A stretch of 41,006 nucleotides of DNA, taken from NCBI GenBank assembly GCA_964521105.1, contig CAZFPO010000017.1:1-41006 (forward strand), written 5' to 3'. The first letter of the stretch is position 1. Each line of letters opens with the position of its first letter. Below are positions 15,454 through 23,352 of the stretch, one piece after another. Made by a program: the position numbers and the translations under genes. The notes under the pieces are model-generated. The model was given only the letters and a program-made list of their open reading frames with translations. It made no database searches and was not told the origin of the DNA. Origin of the DNA: JAQUGA01 sp964521105. GTDB lineage: Bacteria > Bacteroidota > Bacteroidia > Bacteroidales > WCHB1-69.

Positions 15454-16749
15454 CTATTTCAACATTTCTTTCCAAGCTGATACTATTTGGATTTTTAAGT
15501 TTCCTACTATCATTTCTTTTTCTTTATCTTGGGTTACTATGATAGCATTATTACAGTTTAAATAATCAGATGCTTCAGCTAAACCATTAATTTCTCTCTT
15601 CAATGTGTCGATTTCATCAATATTCCAGCAAGCTTGAATTATTTTGTGAGGCTTATCCCTATCCATCCAAACGAAATCACATTCTTTTTTCGCTTTAAAA
15701 AAAAATAAACCACGTTGAAATGGAATTTGAGTCCTTAACCAATGAAATACAGCATTTTCGAACAATTTACCAAAATCATTTGAAAATTGATATTTTAAAG
15801 CATTTACCATCCCATTATCAATAAAATACGTTTTCTTTTCGTGGGCAAGTTCTGTTTTTAAAACGGATTTATCAAACTTCGCCAGGCGTTGGACAAAATA
15901 AATTGCCTCGAGCATATTTGCATAATCATATAAAGAGTTTTTATCAATTTTTAAACCGGCTGACTTTATCTCTAAATAAATTTTATTTATAGATGTGGGT
16001 TTGGATAAATTTGACAATAATCTGTCGACAAAATATTTTAGAACCGCTATGTTTTTTATTTCATATCGTTCAACTAAATCTTTGTATAGCATGATGTGAT
16101 AGTATTCCTGCAATGTATTTTCAAAATAGTTGTAGTTATTTAATACAAGTTCAGGAAATCCGCCCTTACTGATGTATTGATTAAAACCATTTACTAATAT
16201 TGCTTTGTTTTCAGAAATATAATAATTTGTGTCGATATTTTTAAATGTGCAATATTCCTTAAAACTTAAAGGAAAAATTTCAAATTGTAACGTTCTACCT
16301 CTAAGCGAAGTTGCAATTTCGGTTGCTAATAGCTTTGAGTTTGAACCAGAAATAAAAATCTTTTTTGTAACACTATCATATATTCTTCTAACAAATTTTT
16401 CCCAGCCAACAGCCATCTGAATTTCATCAAAAAAAATATATACATCTTCCATTTTTTGCTCTGTATACAATTCTTTGTATGATTCAATCACTAAATCTAA
16501 TTCCTCCGTTTTTAAACCTAAACGTTCGTCGTCAAAACTTAAAAACAAAACTTGTTCGGGCTTTGCAAAATTTTTATTTATTAATTTATTAATTGTATCA
16601 TACATTACAAATGTTTTACCGCAACGCCTTACACCACAAACAGATATTATTTTCTCTGAATCTATTGGAAGTTGAATTTCTCGAGAAATGCAATGTAAGG
16701 GTAATTTGTTTTGAAATTCTAGTATAAGTGATTTAATAAGTTCTTTCAT
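15454..16749 (-). CDS. AAA_14 / DUF4143 family ATPase (copy 2)
   Basis: This is a full-length paralogue of copy 1 (431 residues), in the opposite direction and tail to tail with it. Walker A is GVRRCGKTF, Walker B IYIFFDEIQMAV, and the sensor region GSNSKLLATEIATSLRGRT and SFKEY are kept. The DUF4143 part has ECDFVWMD followed by IIQACWNI, again with the catalytic E-x-K lost. A minus-strand -7 element TATTTTTG (16787-16794), with TTTG 18 bp further up, gives a clear promoter. The two proteins differ at many positions, so this is an old duplication or two separate acquisitions, not a recent copy. Confidence 0.92.
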   Translation of the reverse strand: MKELIKSLILEFQNKLPLHCISREIQLPIDSEKIISVCGVRRCGKTFVMYDTINKLINKNFAKPEQVLFLSFDDERLGLKTEELDLVIESYKELYTEQKMEDVYIFFDEIQMAVGWEKFVRRIYDSVTKKIFISGSNSKLLATEIATSLRGRTLQFEIFPLSFKEYCTFKNIDTNYYISENKAILVNGFNQYISKGGFPELVLNNYNYFENTLQEYYHIMLYKDLVERYEIKNIAVLKYFVDRLLSNLSKPTSINKIYLEIKSAGLKIDKNSLYDYANMLEAIYFVQRLAKFDKSVLKTELAHEKKTYFIDNGMVNALKYQFSNDFGKLFENAVFHWLRTQIPFQRGLFFFKAKKECDFVWMDRDKPHKIIQACWNIDEIDTLKREINGLAEASDYLNCNNAIIVTQDKEKEMIVGNLKIQIVSAWKEMLK

Positions 16750-16786
16750 TTTTTCAATATTTATGAATTAAACTGCAAATAACATA

Positions 16787-16794
16787 CAAAAATA
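16787..16794 (-). promoter_or_regulatory. Promoter of AAA_14 gene 2 (TTTG-N18-TATTTTTG)
   Basis: CAAAAATA on the plus strand. A CAAA at 16813-16816 provides the -33 TTTG at a spacing of 18 bp. This is the best complete promoter in the window. Confidence 0.55.
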
Positions 16795-16816
16795 CATATA
16801 ATTTCCTGATTTCAAA

Positions 16817-17140
16817 GAAATAAAACAAATATTTATCCGTAAATAAAAGAAATGTATTTATTTTTTCAAAAATCAGTAAATAACAAATGGGTACTAAACA
16901 TTGTTTTTGTTTATTTTTAATACAGAATCAGCTTTAAAATAGCAAAACAATTTATTCCTAAATTTACTAGTTTTGACGATTTGTAACAATCATTAAATCA
17001 TGATTAAATTCCAAATATTATGTAGTTTGATTTTATCAAATCTACTCATCATTAATTTTGGTTAAAAATAATAACAAAAAAATTAATAATGATAACGATT
17101 TACAAAATCAAATTTCCATCAAGCACAGAATGATTTTCAA
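16817..17140. other. AT-rich gene-free stretch
   Basis: No reading frame, repeat or RNA fold stands out here beyond runs of A and T. Confidence 0.5.
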
Positions 17141-17176
17141 AAAAAAAGAGGTCTCGGGTTGAGACCTCTTTTTTTT
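17141..17176 (-). terminator. Strong intrinsic terminator after the T9SS surface protein unit
   Basis: A perfect stem GAGGTCTC (17148-17155) / GAGACCTC (17161-17168) with GGGTT loop is flanked by A and T tracts on both sides. It can work in both directions and lies 18 bp past the stop at 17194. Confidence 0.92.
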
Positions 17177-17193
17177 ATGAAAATTGAAAGTGG

Positions 17194-18624
17194 TTATTTT
17201 ATCACTTTCAGATTTAATCTTTTCTGTTTTTTATCCACAATTTGAATCATGTAAACTCCATTATCAAACGAATTAAAATCAATTTTCAACGTATTCATTC
17301 CCGAAGTAATGTTTTGATTCGTTTTGTATAATGATTCACCTAAAATATTAATTACATCGATTGTAAATTCATTTTCAAATTCAGATTTCAAATCAATTGT
17401 AAGAATATCATTAACTGGATTTGGATAAACTTGAATTGAATTAATAAATGAAAGATTGTTTACCGAAGCAATTAAATCCTGGCTTGTAATATTGTATCCA
17501 CTCTGTAGCGTTACAGTTGATTTATCACCATTGCAATTTACATAAAGTATGATGGCATAATTTCCAGGTCCTGGCACTTGATACATTACATTTAGGACAA
17601 CTGTTTGCGAATTTGCCAAAACAATAGTCCATTCAACAAAAGTAACACCTAAATAGTTGGTATAAACATCGGTAACATTAGCACTAATGTAATTAGTAAT
17701 TGCAATACACGTATCGATTTGTGAAACTAAGTAACCTGGAGCAACTGAATTTGTATCAATAAAAAACGTACCGGTTACCTGCAAATTATTTGAATCGATT
17801 ATTAACAAATTATACATTCCTTGACAAATTCCTGTTGCATAAGCACGACGAGAATGAGAATCGTTACCTTCCCATTCAAACATAACTTGTTCCGGCCCTT
17901 GCATGCTTGTTCCAATGGCATAAAATGGTGGAGTTCCACCCCAAACACCAAAATTTGTATTTCCAGTACATTGACCAGGAAGAGTATATCCCGACATTGG
18001 ACCATCTATACACAATAACCGATTGTTGTTTGGAACAACAAATGAAGAACTGTATGTGAAGTTGTTTGCATCAGTTACCAACAAAGTTCCAACTTGGGAT
18101 ACAAAATTATCTACAATAATCGAATCGACATTGATAGTAGTTAAAGCACTACCATTAATTTGATATACATAAGGAGCGGTTCCGTTTTGTAAATAAACTT
18201 TAAGTTTTCCGCCATAACATGTGGCTGGGGGTATTCCAAAGGTGTTCGCATGAAAACTTTGATCGGTGTCAATATTTATGGCAACTCCTACACTAGCCGT
18301 ATCAATAAAATTTACACCATCGGTAGTGTAGGCATAAATGAAATTATCATTACCTTGATAATTCAAATTTGGATAATACAAAATATCATCACCTATTATT
18401 TCAACACTACCGTGTGAAGGTTGTCCTATTGTAGTACCCAAAACACTGTACATCACAATTTGATGGTTAAATGGATGGGTGTCGTTGTTACGAACATGTA
18501 TTACTATTGGAACATTTTTAAAGGTACTTGCATTATCCTGTACAGCTTGAAATTGAGCATTTGATGTACTTATTAGACCTGCAAATAAGGCGATTGTTAT
18601 GACTATGGCGTTGTTGATTTTCAT
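17194..18624 (-). CDS. T9SS-exported cadherin/Ig-like surface protein
   Basis: The protein has 476 residues and a signal peptide (NAIVITIALFAGLISTSNAQ). Residues 25-115 form a cadherin-like/Big_9 type domain: VIHVRNNDTHPF, then GQPSHGSVEIIGDDILYYPNLNYQGNDNFIYAYTTDG. The middle contains short Ig-like beta repeats (GGTPPFYAIGTS). The last 75 residues are a T9SS type A sorting region (IQVYPNPVNDILTIDL ... FDNGVYMIQIVDKKQKRLNLKVIK). It is expected on the outer surface as an adhesin or matrix protein; no catalytic motif is seen. It follows the choice-of-anchor gene after 61 bp and ends at a strong terminator, so the two probably form one transcript. Confidence 0.85.
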   Translation of the reverse strand: MKINNAIVITIALFAGLISTSNAQFQAVQDNASTFKNVPIVIHVRNNDTHPFNHQIVMYSVLGTTIGQPSHGSVEIIGDDILYYPNLNYQGNDNFIYAYTTDGVNFIDTASVGVAINIDTDQSFHANTFGIPPATCYGGKLKVYLQNGTAPYVYQINGSALTTINVDSIIVDNFVSQVGTLLVTDANNFTYSSSFVVPNNNRLLCIDGPMSGYTLPGQCTGNTNFGVWGGTPPFYAIGTSMQGPEQVMFEWEGNDSHSRRAYATGICQGMYNLLIIDSNNLQVTGTFFIDTNSVAPGYLVSQIDTCIAITNYISANVTDVYTNYLGVTFVEWTIVLANSQTVVLNVMYQVPGPGNYAIILYVNCNGDKSTVTLQSGYNITSQDLIASVNNLSFINSIQVYPNPVNDILTIDLKSEFENEFTIDVINILGESLYKTNQNITSGMNTLKIDFNSFDNGVYMIQIVDKKQKRLNLKVIK

Positions 18625-18685
18625 TTTTAACTTTTTAATTTTTATGATTAATTGTTGTGATTTTTAAATAAAACTCTCTTTTATA

Positions 18686-20017
18686 CTACTTAATAAACTT
18701 ATCTACCCATAAAAAATCAGACGATTTTATTTTGACAATATACAAACCGTTGTTAAAATTTTGAATAGGAATAAAACATTCGTTACCATTCATTTTATTA
18801 GAATATGCCATTTTACCATCGGTTGTATAAACATTTACAACGGCATTTGCAATCTCATCTTGAAATTTTAGAATAAATTCATTTTTTGTTTGACGACGGT
18901 TAACTAAATTGTTTGTAAACTCATTAATTGAATTAGTACCGTTTGGAGTAATCATTTTAGCATAAACTCCTTTTGAACTTTCATTTGTAGCAAACAATTT
19001 TACAGGATGCGGAGCTGAATGTTCGTAAGTGTGAATTGGGGAGGGTTCAAAACTAAAACTGCCATCACCAAAATCCCAAACATATTTTGTAACCGTTTTA
19101 TTTCCCATAACTGGATTGTATTGAACAGTGAGAGGATTGTTTGAAATAACGTCATACGTCCAAGTAAAAAACATAGTATCAAGGGGTTGGGAAAAGCTAA
19201 AAATTCGGAATAAAACCGACGAATCAAAAACATTATCTCCCACATCGCTAACTGCAAGGCGAACATGATAATTAACATCGGGAATTACCGCAACAGAAGC
19301 TGGAATAACAGTAGTCATACCATCAAAAGCAAAATACACATTTGAGCTATCCGAATTGTCGATAAAATAATCGCAATTTTCGCAAGGACCAGCATTGTTT
19401 AATCCATTATTTAAATTATTAATCGAAACAGGCAAATCGGTGCCAGGTATTTTTGTCATATTAAAGTTTTCGTAAAAACCGCCATCAGGATTAGGTCCTG
19501 AAATAAAAAAACCAAACATGTCATTAAACGAAGAGTTAACGTATTCGGGATATTCTTCCGAAGCAAATACATAATCGGAGCACAATAATAAAGAATCATC
19601 TTGCATCATCACATCAAATTCGATGATAATAGCATCGTAGGTTTGTCCTTGGATATACAACGATAGTAAGGAATCGCCAGGCAAAGTATGACTAGTATTA
19701 GCGAAAAAGAAAGATGGATTAGCAATGTCGTCAACATTTCCGGTTGAAATTACCACACCACAATCTAAACCGCTCGAACTTTCGTAATCAGAAAAATAAC
19801 CAATGGTTTGGAGGTTGCCTGTATAATTAATATTTGAAATTTCGATATTGCCCGAAAACAGCATATTGTTCAGAAAAGATGCTATCGTGATAGAGTCAAC
19901 AACTATTAAATCTTTATTGGTCGATTTGGGTTTAAAACTTTTAAAAATGGGTGATTGAGAATTTACATTTGCAAATAAAAATGCAAAAAGGGAAAATAAA
20001 AGTAACGTTTTTTTCAT
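18686..20017 (-). CDS. T9SS-exported protein with choice-of-anchor L and PKD domains
   Basis: The protein has 443 residues with signal peptide (LLLFSLFAFLFANVNSQ). Residues 40-280 match the choice-of-anchor L type: DCGVVISTGNVDDI, LLCSDYVFASEEYPEYVNSS, DMFGFFISGPNPDGG and VRLAVSDVGDNVFDSSVL. A PKD domain follows (YVWDFGDGSFSFEPSPIHTYE). The end (VYTTDGKMAYSN ... FNNGLYIVKIKS) is a T9SS type A sorting region. It is a surface protein, probably structural or adhesive. It is the first gene of a two-gene unit, divergent from the PPK2 gene, with a -7 element at 20067-20074. Confidence 0.85.
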   Translation of the reverse strand: MKKTLLLFSLFAFLFANVNSQSPIFKSFKPKSTNKDLIVVDSITIASFLNNMLFSGNIEISNINYTGNLQTIGYFSDYESSSGLDCGVVISTGNVDDIANPSFFFANTSHTLPGDSLLSLYIQGQTYDAIIIEFDVMMQDDSLLLCSDYVFASEEYPEYVNSSFNDMFGFFISGPNPDGGFYENFNMTKIPGTDLPVSINNLNNGLNNAGPCENCDYFIDNSDSSNVYFAFDGMTTVIPASVAVIPDVNYHVRLAVSDVGDNVFDSSVLFRIFSFSQPLDTMFFTWTYDVISNNPLTVQYNPVMGNKTVTKYVWDFGDGSFSFEPSPIHTYEHSAPHPVKLFATNESSKGVYAKMITPNGTNSINEFTNNLVNRRQTKNEFILKFQDEIANAVVNVYTTDGKMAYSNKMNGNECFIPIQNFNNGLYIVKIKSSDFLWVDKFIK

Positions 20018-20035
20018 ATTTTAGGTTTTAAATTA

Positions 20036-20043
20036 TATTTTTG
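20036..20043 (+). promoter_or_regulatory. -7 element TATTTTTG of the PPK2 gene
   Basis: It matches TAnnTTTG, 54 bp before the start at 20098, inside an 80-bp divergent promoter region. Confidence 0.45.
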
Positions 20044-20066
20044 TATACTAATTTCACTTTATATAG

Positions 20067-20074
20067 CAAATATA
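20067..20074 (-). promoter_or_regulatory. -7 element TATATTTG of the choice-of-anchor gene
   Basis: CAAATATA on the plus strand, 49 bp before the ATG at 20017. It lies downstream of the divergent PPK2 element, so the two promoters face across each other. Confidence 0.45.
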
Positions 20075-20097
20075 AACAAAAAAAATTTATCAATTAA

Positions 20098-20961
20098 ATG
20101 GATTCACTTATTTTCAAACCAAACAAAACTATTCTTAAAGACATCGATACTACCTTTTCGGGTGCTTACTTTGATAAAAATATCGCATTTAATGATTTAG
20201 AAAAGAATGTTGCTGAGCTATCAAGGCTTCAGGATATTTTATATGCCTACGACAAACATGCACTTTTAGTCATCATTCAAGGCATGGATGCTTCAGGAAA
20301 AGACAGCTTAGTAAAAAATGTTTTTTCGGGAGTTAACCCCCAAGGATGTCATGTTTATAGTTTTAAAAGTCCATCTTCGGAGGAGCTCGACCACGATTTT
20401 ATTTGGAGGTGTTATAACAAATTGCCCCAGCGTGGTATCATCGGTATTTATAATCGTTCATATTATGAAGAAGTTTTAATTGCTCGAATACATCCCAACA
20501 TTTTAGAAAAACAGAAATTACCAAATTTTCCTATTGCAAATAATGATAAACAGTTTTGGCAAAATCGATTTGATGCTATAAATTCGATGGAAAAGCATTT
20601 AATTGAAAGTGGAACACATATCGTTAAAATATTTTTACATATATCTAAAGACGAGCAGAAAGAGCGTTTTTTGCGACGAATAAATAAACACGAGAAGCAT
20701 TGGAAAATTGCGGTTAGTGATATAAAAGAGCGTCAATATTGGGACGAATATATGAACTGTTATCAAGAAATGTTAAATCATACATCAACTGAAATTGCCC
20801 CATGGCATATAGTTCCTTCGGATAAAAAATGGTTTTCGAGAGTAGCTGTTTCCGAAATCATTATTAAAAAGCTAAAATCTTTAAAGCTAAGGTATCCAAA
20901 AGTTGATGATGCTGTTTTAAAAGAAATTTTGGAAGCGAAACGGATATTAGAAAGCGAATAA
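20098..20961 (+). CDS. Polyphosphate kinase 2 family nucleotide phosphotransferase
   Basis: The enzyme transfers phosphate between polyphosphate and nucleotides in the cytosol. The 287 residues contain Walker A GMDASGKDS (62-70), the KSPSSEELDHDFIWR segment, the lid/Walker B area IGIYNRSYYEEVLIARIHP, and FLHISKDEQKERFLRRI and PWHIVPSDKKWFSRVAVSEII. All are typical of single-domain PPK2. The length and these blocks suggest the class that phosphorylates AMP and/or ADP. Subclass cannot be settled by eye. It is monocistronic, 5 bp from a converging gene. Confidence 0.93.
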   Translation: MDSLIFKPNKTILKDIDTTFSGAYFDKNIAFNDLEKNVAELSRLQDILYAYDKHALLVIIQGMDASGKDSLVKNVFSGVNPQGCHVYSFKSPSSEELDHDFIWRCYNKLPQRGIIGIYNRSYYEEVLIARIHPNILEKQKLPNFPIANNDKQFWQNRFDAINSMEKHLIESGTHIVKIFLHISKDEQKERFLRRINKHEKHWKIAVSDIKERQYWDEYMNCYQEMLNHTSTEIAPWHIVPSDKKWFSRVAVSEIIIKKLKSLKLRYPKVDDAVLKEILEAKRILESE

Positions 20962-20966
20962 ATCTT

Positions 20967-21521
20967 TTAAAAATAGAAAGATAATCTTGCGGATGTATTT
21001 GATTTAAAAACCGTTTTTAAATCAACTTTCATGAAAATCGGATTAATATCCATTCCAATAGCAAAATTTTCGGAAAGAAAATGATCGTAACCAATAAAAG
21101 GTCCAGCGAAATAATCAGAATTACCATTACTTTCGCTATTCATCAATGACTTTATAAAACCGCCCCTAATTCCTATATAAAGCAAACCTTGCGTATATTG
21201 CTTTATCATAGATGCACCCACACCAATATGAAAAAACGAATAATCATCAAACGAACCAGTAATTGGATTATCCTTTTTTTCAGATAAATAGCTAAATTCG
21301 GGTTCAATTTTTATTTTTTTATTGATAATAAATGGGATAGAAATAGTAGATTGAATTTGGTCGATTAAATAAAAATTTGTCAAACGGGCACTAAGTCCAA
21401 TTTTAACCTGCGATAGCGAAGCTGGTTTATTATTTTCAACCATTTCATTTACGTCCTGAGCCTTAATTGGAAATACAAAAAGCAAAATTAACAAAACACC
21501 CAACCATAGTTTTAATTTCAT
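20967..21521 (-). CDS. Outer-membrane-type protein of unknown function
   Basis: From the ATG at 21521 the product has 184 residues with a signal peptide (MKLKLWLGVLLILLFVFPIKAQ). The rest alternates in beta strands (IGLSARLTNFYLIDQIQSTISIPFII, LLYIGIRGGFIKS) and closes with the aromatic-ended strand SARLSFYF, as in porin-like barrels. The longer frame to 21563 would overlap the upstream gene and push the signal peptide inward. The upstream gene ends 16 bp before it, so both are read as an operon. The family is not recognised; an eight-stranded barrel is likely. Confidence 0.7.
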   Translation of the reverse strand: MKLKLWLGVLLILLFVFPIKAQDVNEMVENNKPASLSQVKIGLSARLTNFYLIDQIQSTISIPFIINKKIKIEPEFSYLSEKKDNPITGSFDDYSFFHIGVGASMIKQYTQGLLYIGIRGGFIKSLMNSESNGNSDYFAGPFIGYDHFLSENFAIGMDINPIFMKVDLKTVFKSNTSARLSFYF

Positions 21522-21537
21522 AATTTTATTGTTTTGG

Positions 21538-22290
21538 TTAATAATAATCTTTTCTAGAGCCAAAATTAATTCCTAAATAAAACGAAAAAAACAGTCGCTG
21601 AGGATCATTAAATGCCATTATTTGAATAGGGTTTAAATATGCTTCCAAGCAAAAACCAGTTTCCAGACTTCTTAGTTTTCTATCTTGATTTCCAAATTCA
21701 AAATTTAATCCTAATTTTCCAAATACACCTGGGTGAGGTGTAATATTAAAAAAACCTTTAGCAAAAGGACCATTACCATAGATATTGTCTACATTATGTT
21801 TATCTGGATCATATCTTTCGGTGGTTAAATTTGTTTCATAAGTACCTGGAACAAAATTAATTATATATAAATACACGGGCGAAGACATTCCTAAGGATAA
21901 ACCAGTAAAAGCTACATAACGCACTTCGGTTCCTCCCCAATATGGCTTTAAATTTAGCACATTTTGAACACCAATTCCTGCGTGAACTAAATTAAAACGA
22001 TTAAGTTTGCCAAAAACATAATCTTTTGAATTCGTAAAAAAAGGATTTTTAGCCTTAATTTCCTTAGGATTTTTTTTTACGGCTAGATCAACTTCAAAAA
22101 GCACTTTTTTAAAAATACTCTTTTCTTTACCTTGACGATAAGTTAAGCCGTAGCCATTTGAATTTAAAACAATTCCCCATGAGGTTTCTTTACGCAAAAT
22201 TTCTTTATTATACTCTTCACCCACTGCTTGTCCAAAAAGAAAAGATTGAGTGATGATAAAAGTAAGAAAAAAGAATATTATTTTTTGCAT
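21538..22290 (-). CDS. Outer-membrane-associated protein of unknown function
   Basis: The 250-residue protein has a signal peptide (IIFFFLTFIITQSFLFGQ). It has many Gly/aromatic beta strands (SWGIVLNSNGYGLTYRQG, FNLVHAGIGVQNVLNLKPYWGG, YVAFTGLSLGMSSPVYLYIINF, RLFFSFYLGINFGSRKDYY). This is the look of a conserved Bacteroidota beta-barrel of unknown role. A -7 element TATATTTG at 22307-22314 is close upstream. It is the first gene of a pair with the 184-residue protein, and the two may form one envelope assembly. Confidence 0.75.
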   Translation of the reverse strand: MQKIIFFFLTFIITQSFLFGQAVGEEYNKEILRKETSWGIVLNSNGYGLTYRQGKEKSIFKKVLFEVDLAVKKNPKEIKAKNPFFTNSKDYVFGKLNRFNLVHAGIGVQNVLNLKPYWGGTEVRYVAFTGLSLGMSSPVYLYIINFVPGTYETNLTTERYDPDKHNVDNIYGNGPFAKGFFNITPHPGVFGKLGLNFEFGNQDRKLRSLETGFCLEAYLNPIQIMAFNDPQRLFFSFYLGINFGSRKDYY

Positions 22291-22306
22291 ACTAAATTAA
22301 TTTGAA

Positions 22307-22314
22307 CAAATATA
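22307..22314 (-). promoter_or_regulatory. -7 element TATATTTG of the two-gene outer-membrane unit
   Basis: CAAATATA on the plus strand, 17 bp before the start at 22290. Confidence 0.5.
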
Positions 22315-22316
22315 AC

Positions 22317-22352
22317 AATTTGTGCTGTTATCTGTTCATAACAGCACAAATT
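22317..22352 (-). terminator. Intrinsic terminator of the 44-residue lipoprotein gene
   Basis: A perfect 15-bp stem AATTTGTGCTGTTAT (22317-22331) / ATAACAGCACAAATT (22338-22352) with loop CTGTTC lies 18 bp past the stop at 22371. It ends beside the promoter of the next gene. Confidence 0.8.
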
Positions 22353-22370
22353 ATTAATTAAATTAAAAAA

Positions 22371-22505
22371 TTAAGAATTCGCTTTCTTACTTGCTTCGGT
22401 TTTAGAGACATGACCATAGGCTGGACACCTTTCGTGTGGACGACAAGATGTTACAACGGTAGCTATAAATAAAACCAATAGACCTAATAATATTACTTTT
22501 TTCAT
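22371..22505 (-). CDS. Tiny lipoprotein (44 residues)
   Basis: The product starts MKKVILLGLLVLFIATVVTSC and is followed by RPHERCPAYGHVSKTEASK. The lipobox VTSC places a lipid-anchored Cys at position 21, leaving a mature peptide of only 24 residues with a second Cys at 27. It has its own -7 element (TATATTTG at 22547-22554) and a perfect terminator at 22317-22352, so it is a real single-gene unit despite its size. Small Cys-Pro lipoproteins of this kind are common in Bacteroidia; their role is unknown. Confidence 0.8.
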   Translation of the reverse strand: MKKVILLGLLVLFIATVVTSCRPHERCPAYGHVSKTEASKKANS

Positions 22506-22546
22506 AAAAATTGTACTTTATTTTTTTTTAGCCATTAATTTCCGAA

Positions 22547-22554
22547 CAAATATA
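22547..22554 (-). promoter_or_regulatory. -7 element TATATTTG of the tiny lipoprotein gene
   Basis: CAAATATA on the plus strand, 42 bp before the ATG at 22505. Confidence 0.5.
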
Positions 22555-22627
22555 ATCAATAATTCTTGTATTTTTACACTTTTTAAGATTTGATTAAGTA
22601 ATAAATATCAACATCACGCTGTTAATA

Positions 22628-23320
22628 ATGGAAATTAAAGCTATAAAACCCAAAATTGAACCTTCATGGTTAAGAGTATTAGAAGCAGAATTTAGTAAAG
22701 AATACTTTATTAATTTAAAGAATTTTTTAGTAACGGAAAAATCATATCAGGTAGTATACCCTAAGGGAAGCGACATTTTTAACGCTTTTGAACTAACCCC
22801 TTTTAACAATGTAAAAGTAGTAATTTTAGGACAAGATCCATATCATGGAGAAGGGCAAGCTCACGGGCTATGTTTCTCGGTTCCAAAAGGCATTGCAAAA
22901 CCGCCATCTTTAATAAATATTTTTAAAGAGCTGAATAACGATATTGGAATTTCGATTCCTAAACACGGTAATCTCGAAAAATGGGCTCAACGAGGAGTTT
23001 TTCTTTTAAACGCAACGTTAACGGTTCGGAAACAAAGCCCTGGCTCACATCAAAACCAAGGTTGGGAAATTTTTACCGATGAAGTGATTAAATCAATTTC
23101 TGCTCATAAAAAAAATGTCGTTTTTTTGTTATGGGGAAAGTATGCTCAAAACAAGGCTTCTTTAATTGATTCATCAAAACATCTTATACTTCAAGCTGCT
23201 CACCCTTCGCCAATGTCAGTTTACAGAGGTTTTTTGGGATGTAAACATTTTTCAAAAACCAACGACTATCTTTTAAAAAATAATATTACAACTATCGATT
23301 GGGATACTTCAACCGATTAA
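22628..23320 (+). CDS. ung: Uracil-DNA glycosylase (family 1)
   Basis: The enzyme removes uracil from DNA as the first step of base excision repair. The 230-residue length and motif order fit family 1 UDG. The water-activating loop is GQDPYHGEGQAHGLCFSV with catalytic Asp70. The uracil-binding region is LLNATLTVRKQSPGSHQ, and the DNA-intercalation loop is HPSPMSVYRGFLGCKHFS. The Omp85-family gene starts 32 bp after it on the same strand and could be read from the same transcript. I see nothing unusual in it. Confidence 0.97.
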   Translation: MEIKAIKPKIEPSWLRVLEAEFSKEYFINLKNFLVTEKSYQVVYPKGSDIFNAFELTPFNNVKVVILGQDPYHGEGQAHGLCFSVPKGIAKPPSLINIFKELNNDIGISIPKHGNLEKWAQRGVFLLNATLTVRKQSPGSHQNQGWEIFTDEVIKSISAHKKNVVFLLWGKYAQNKASLIDSSKHLILQAAHPSPMSVYRGFLGCKHFSKTNDYLLKNNITTIDWDTSTD

Positions 23321-23352
23321 TTTGCGTTTTTTTATTCCAAATAACAACTTTA

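Noticed and set aside
19000..19278. 92-residue minus-strand frame inside the choice-of-anchor gene
   Set aside because: It is a shadow in another frame of a well-supported gene.
17194..20017. Cell-surface adhesin plus dedicated secretion system
   Set aside because: The two T9SS cargo genes form a unit, but no secretion component is adjacent; the T9SS must be encoded elsewhere.
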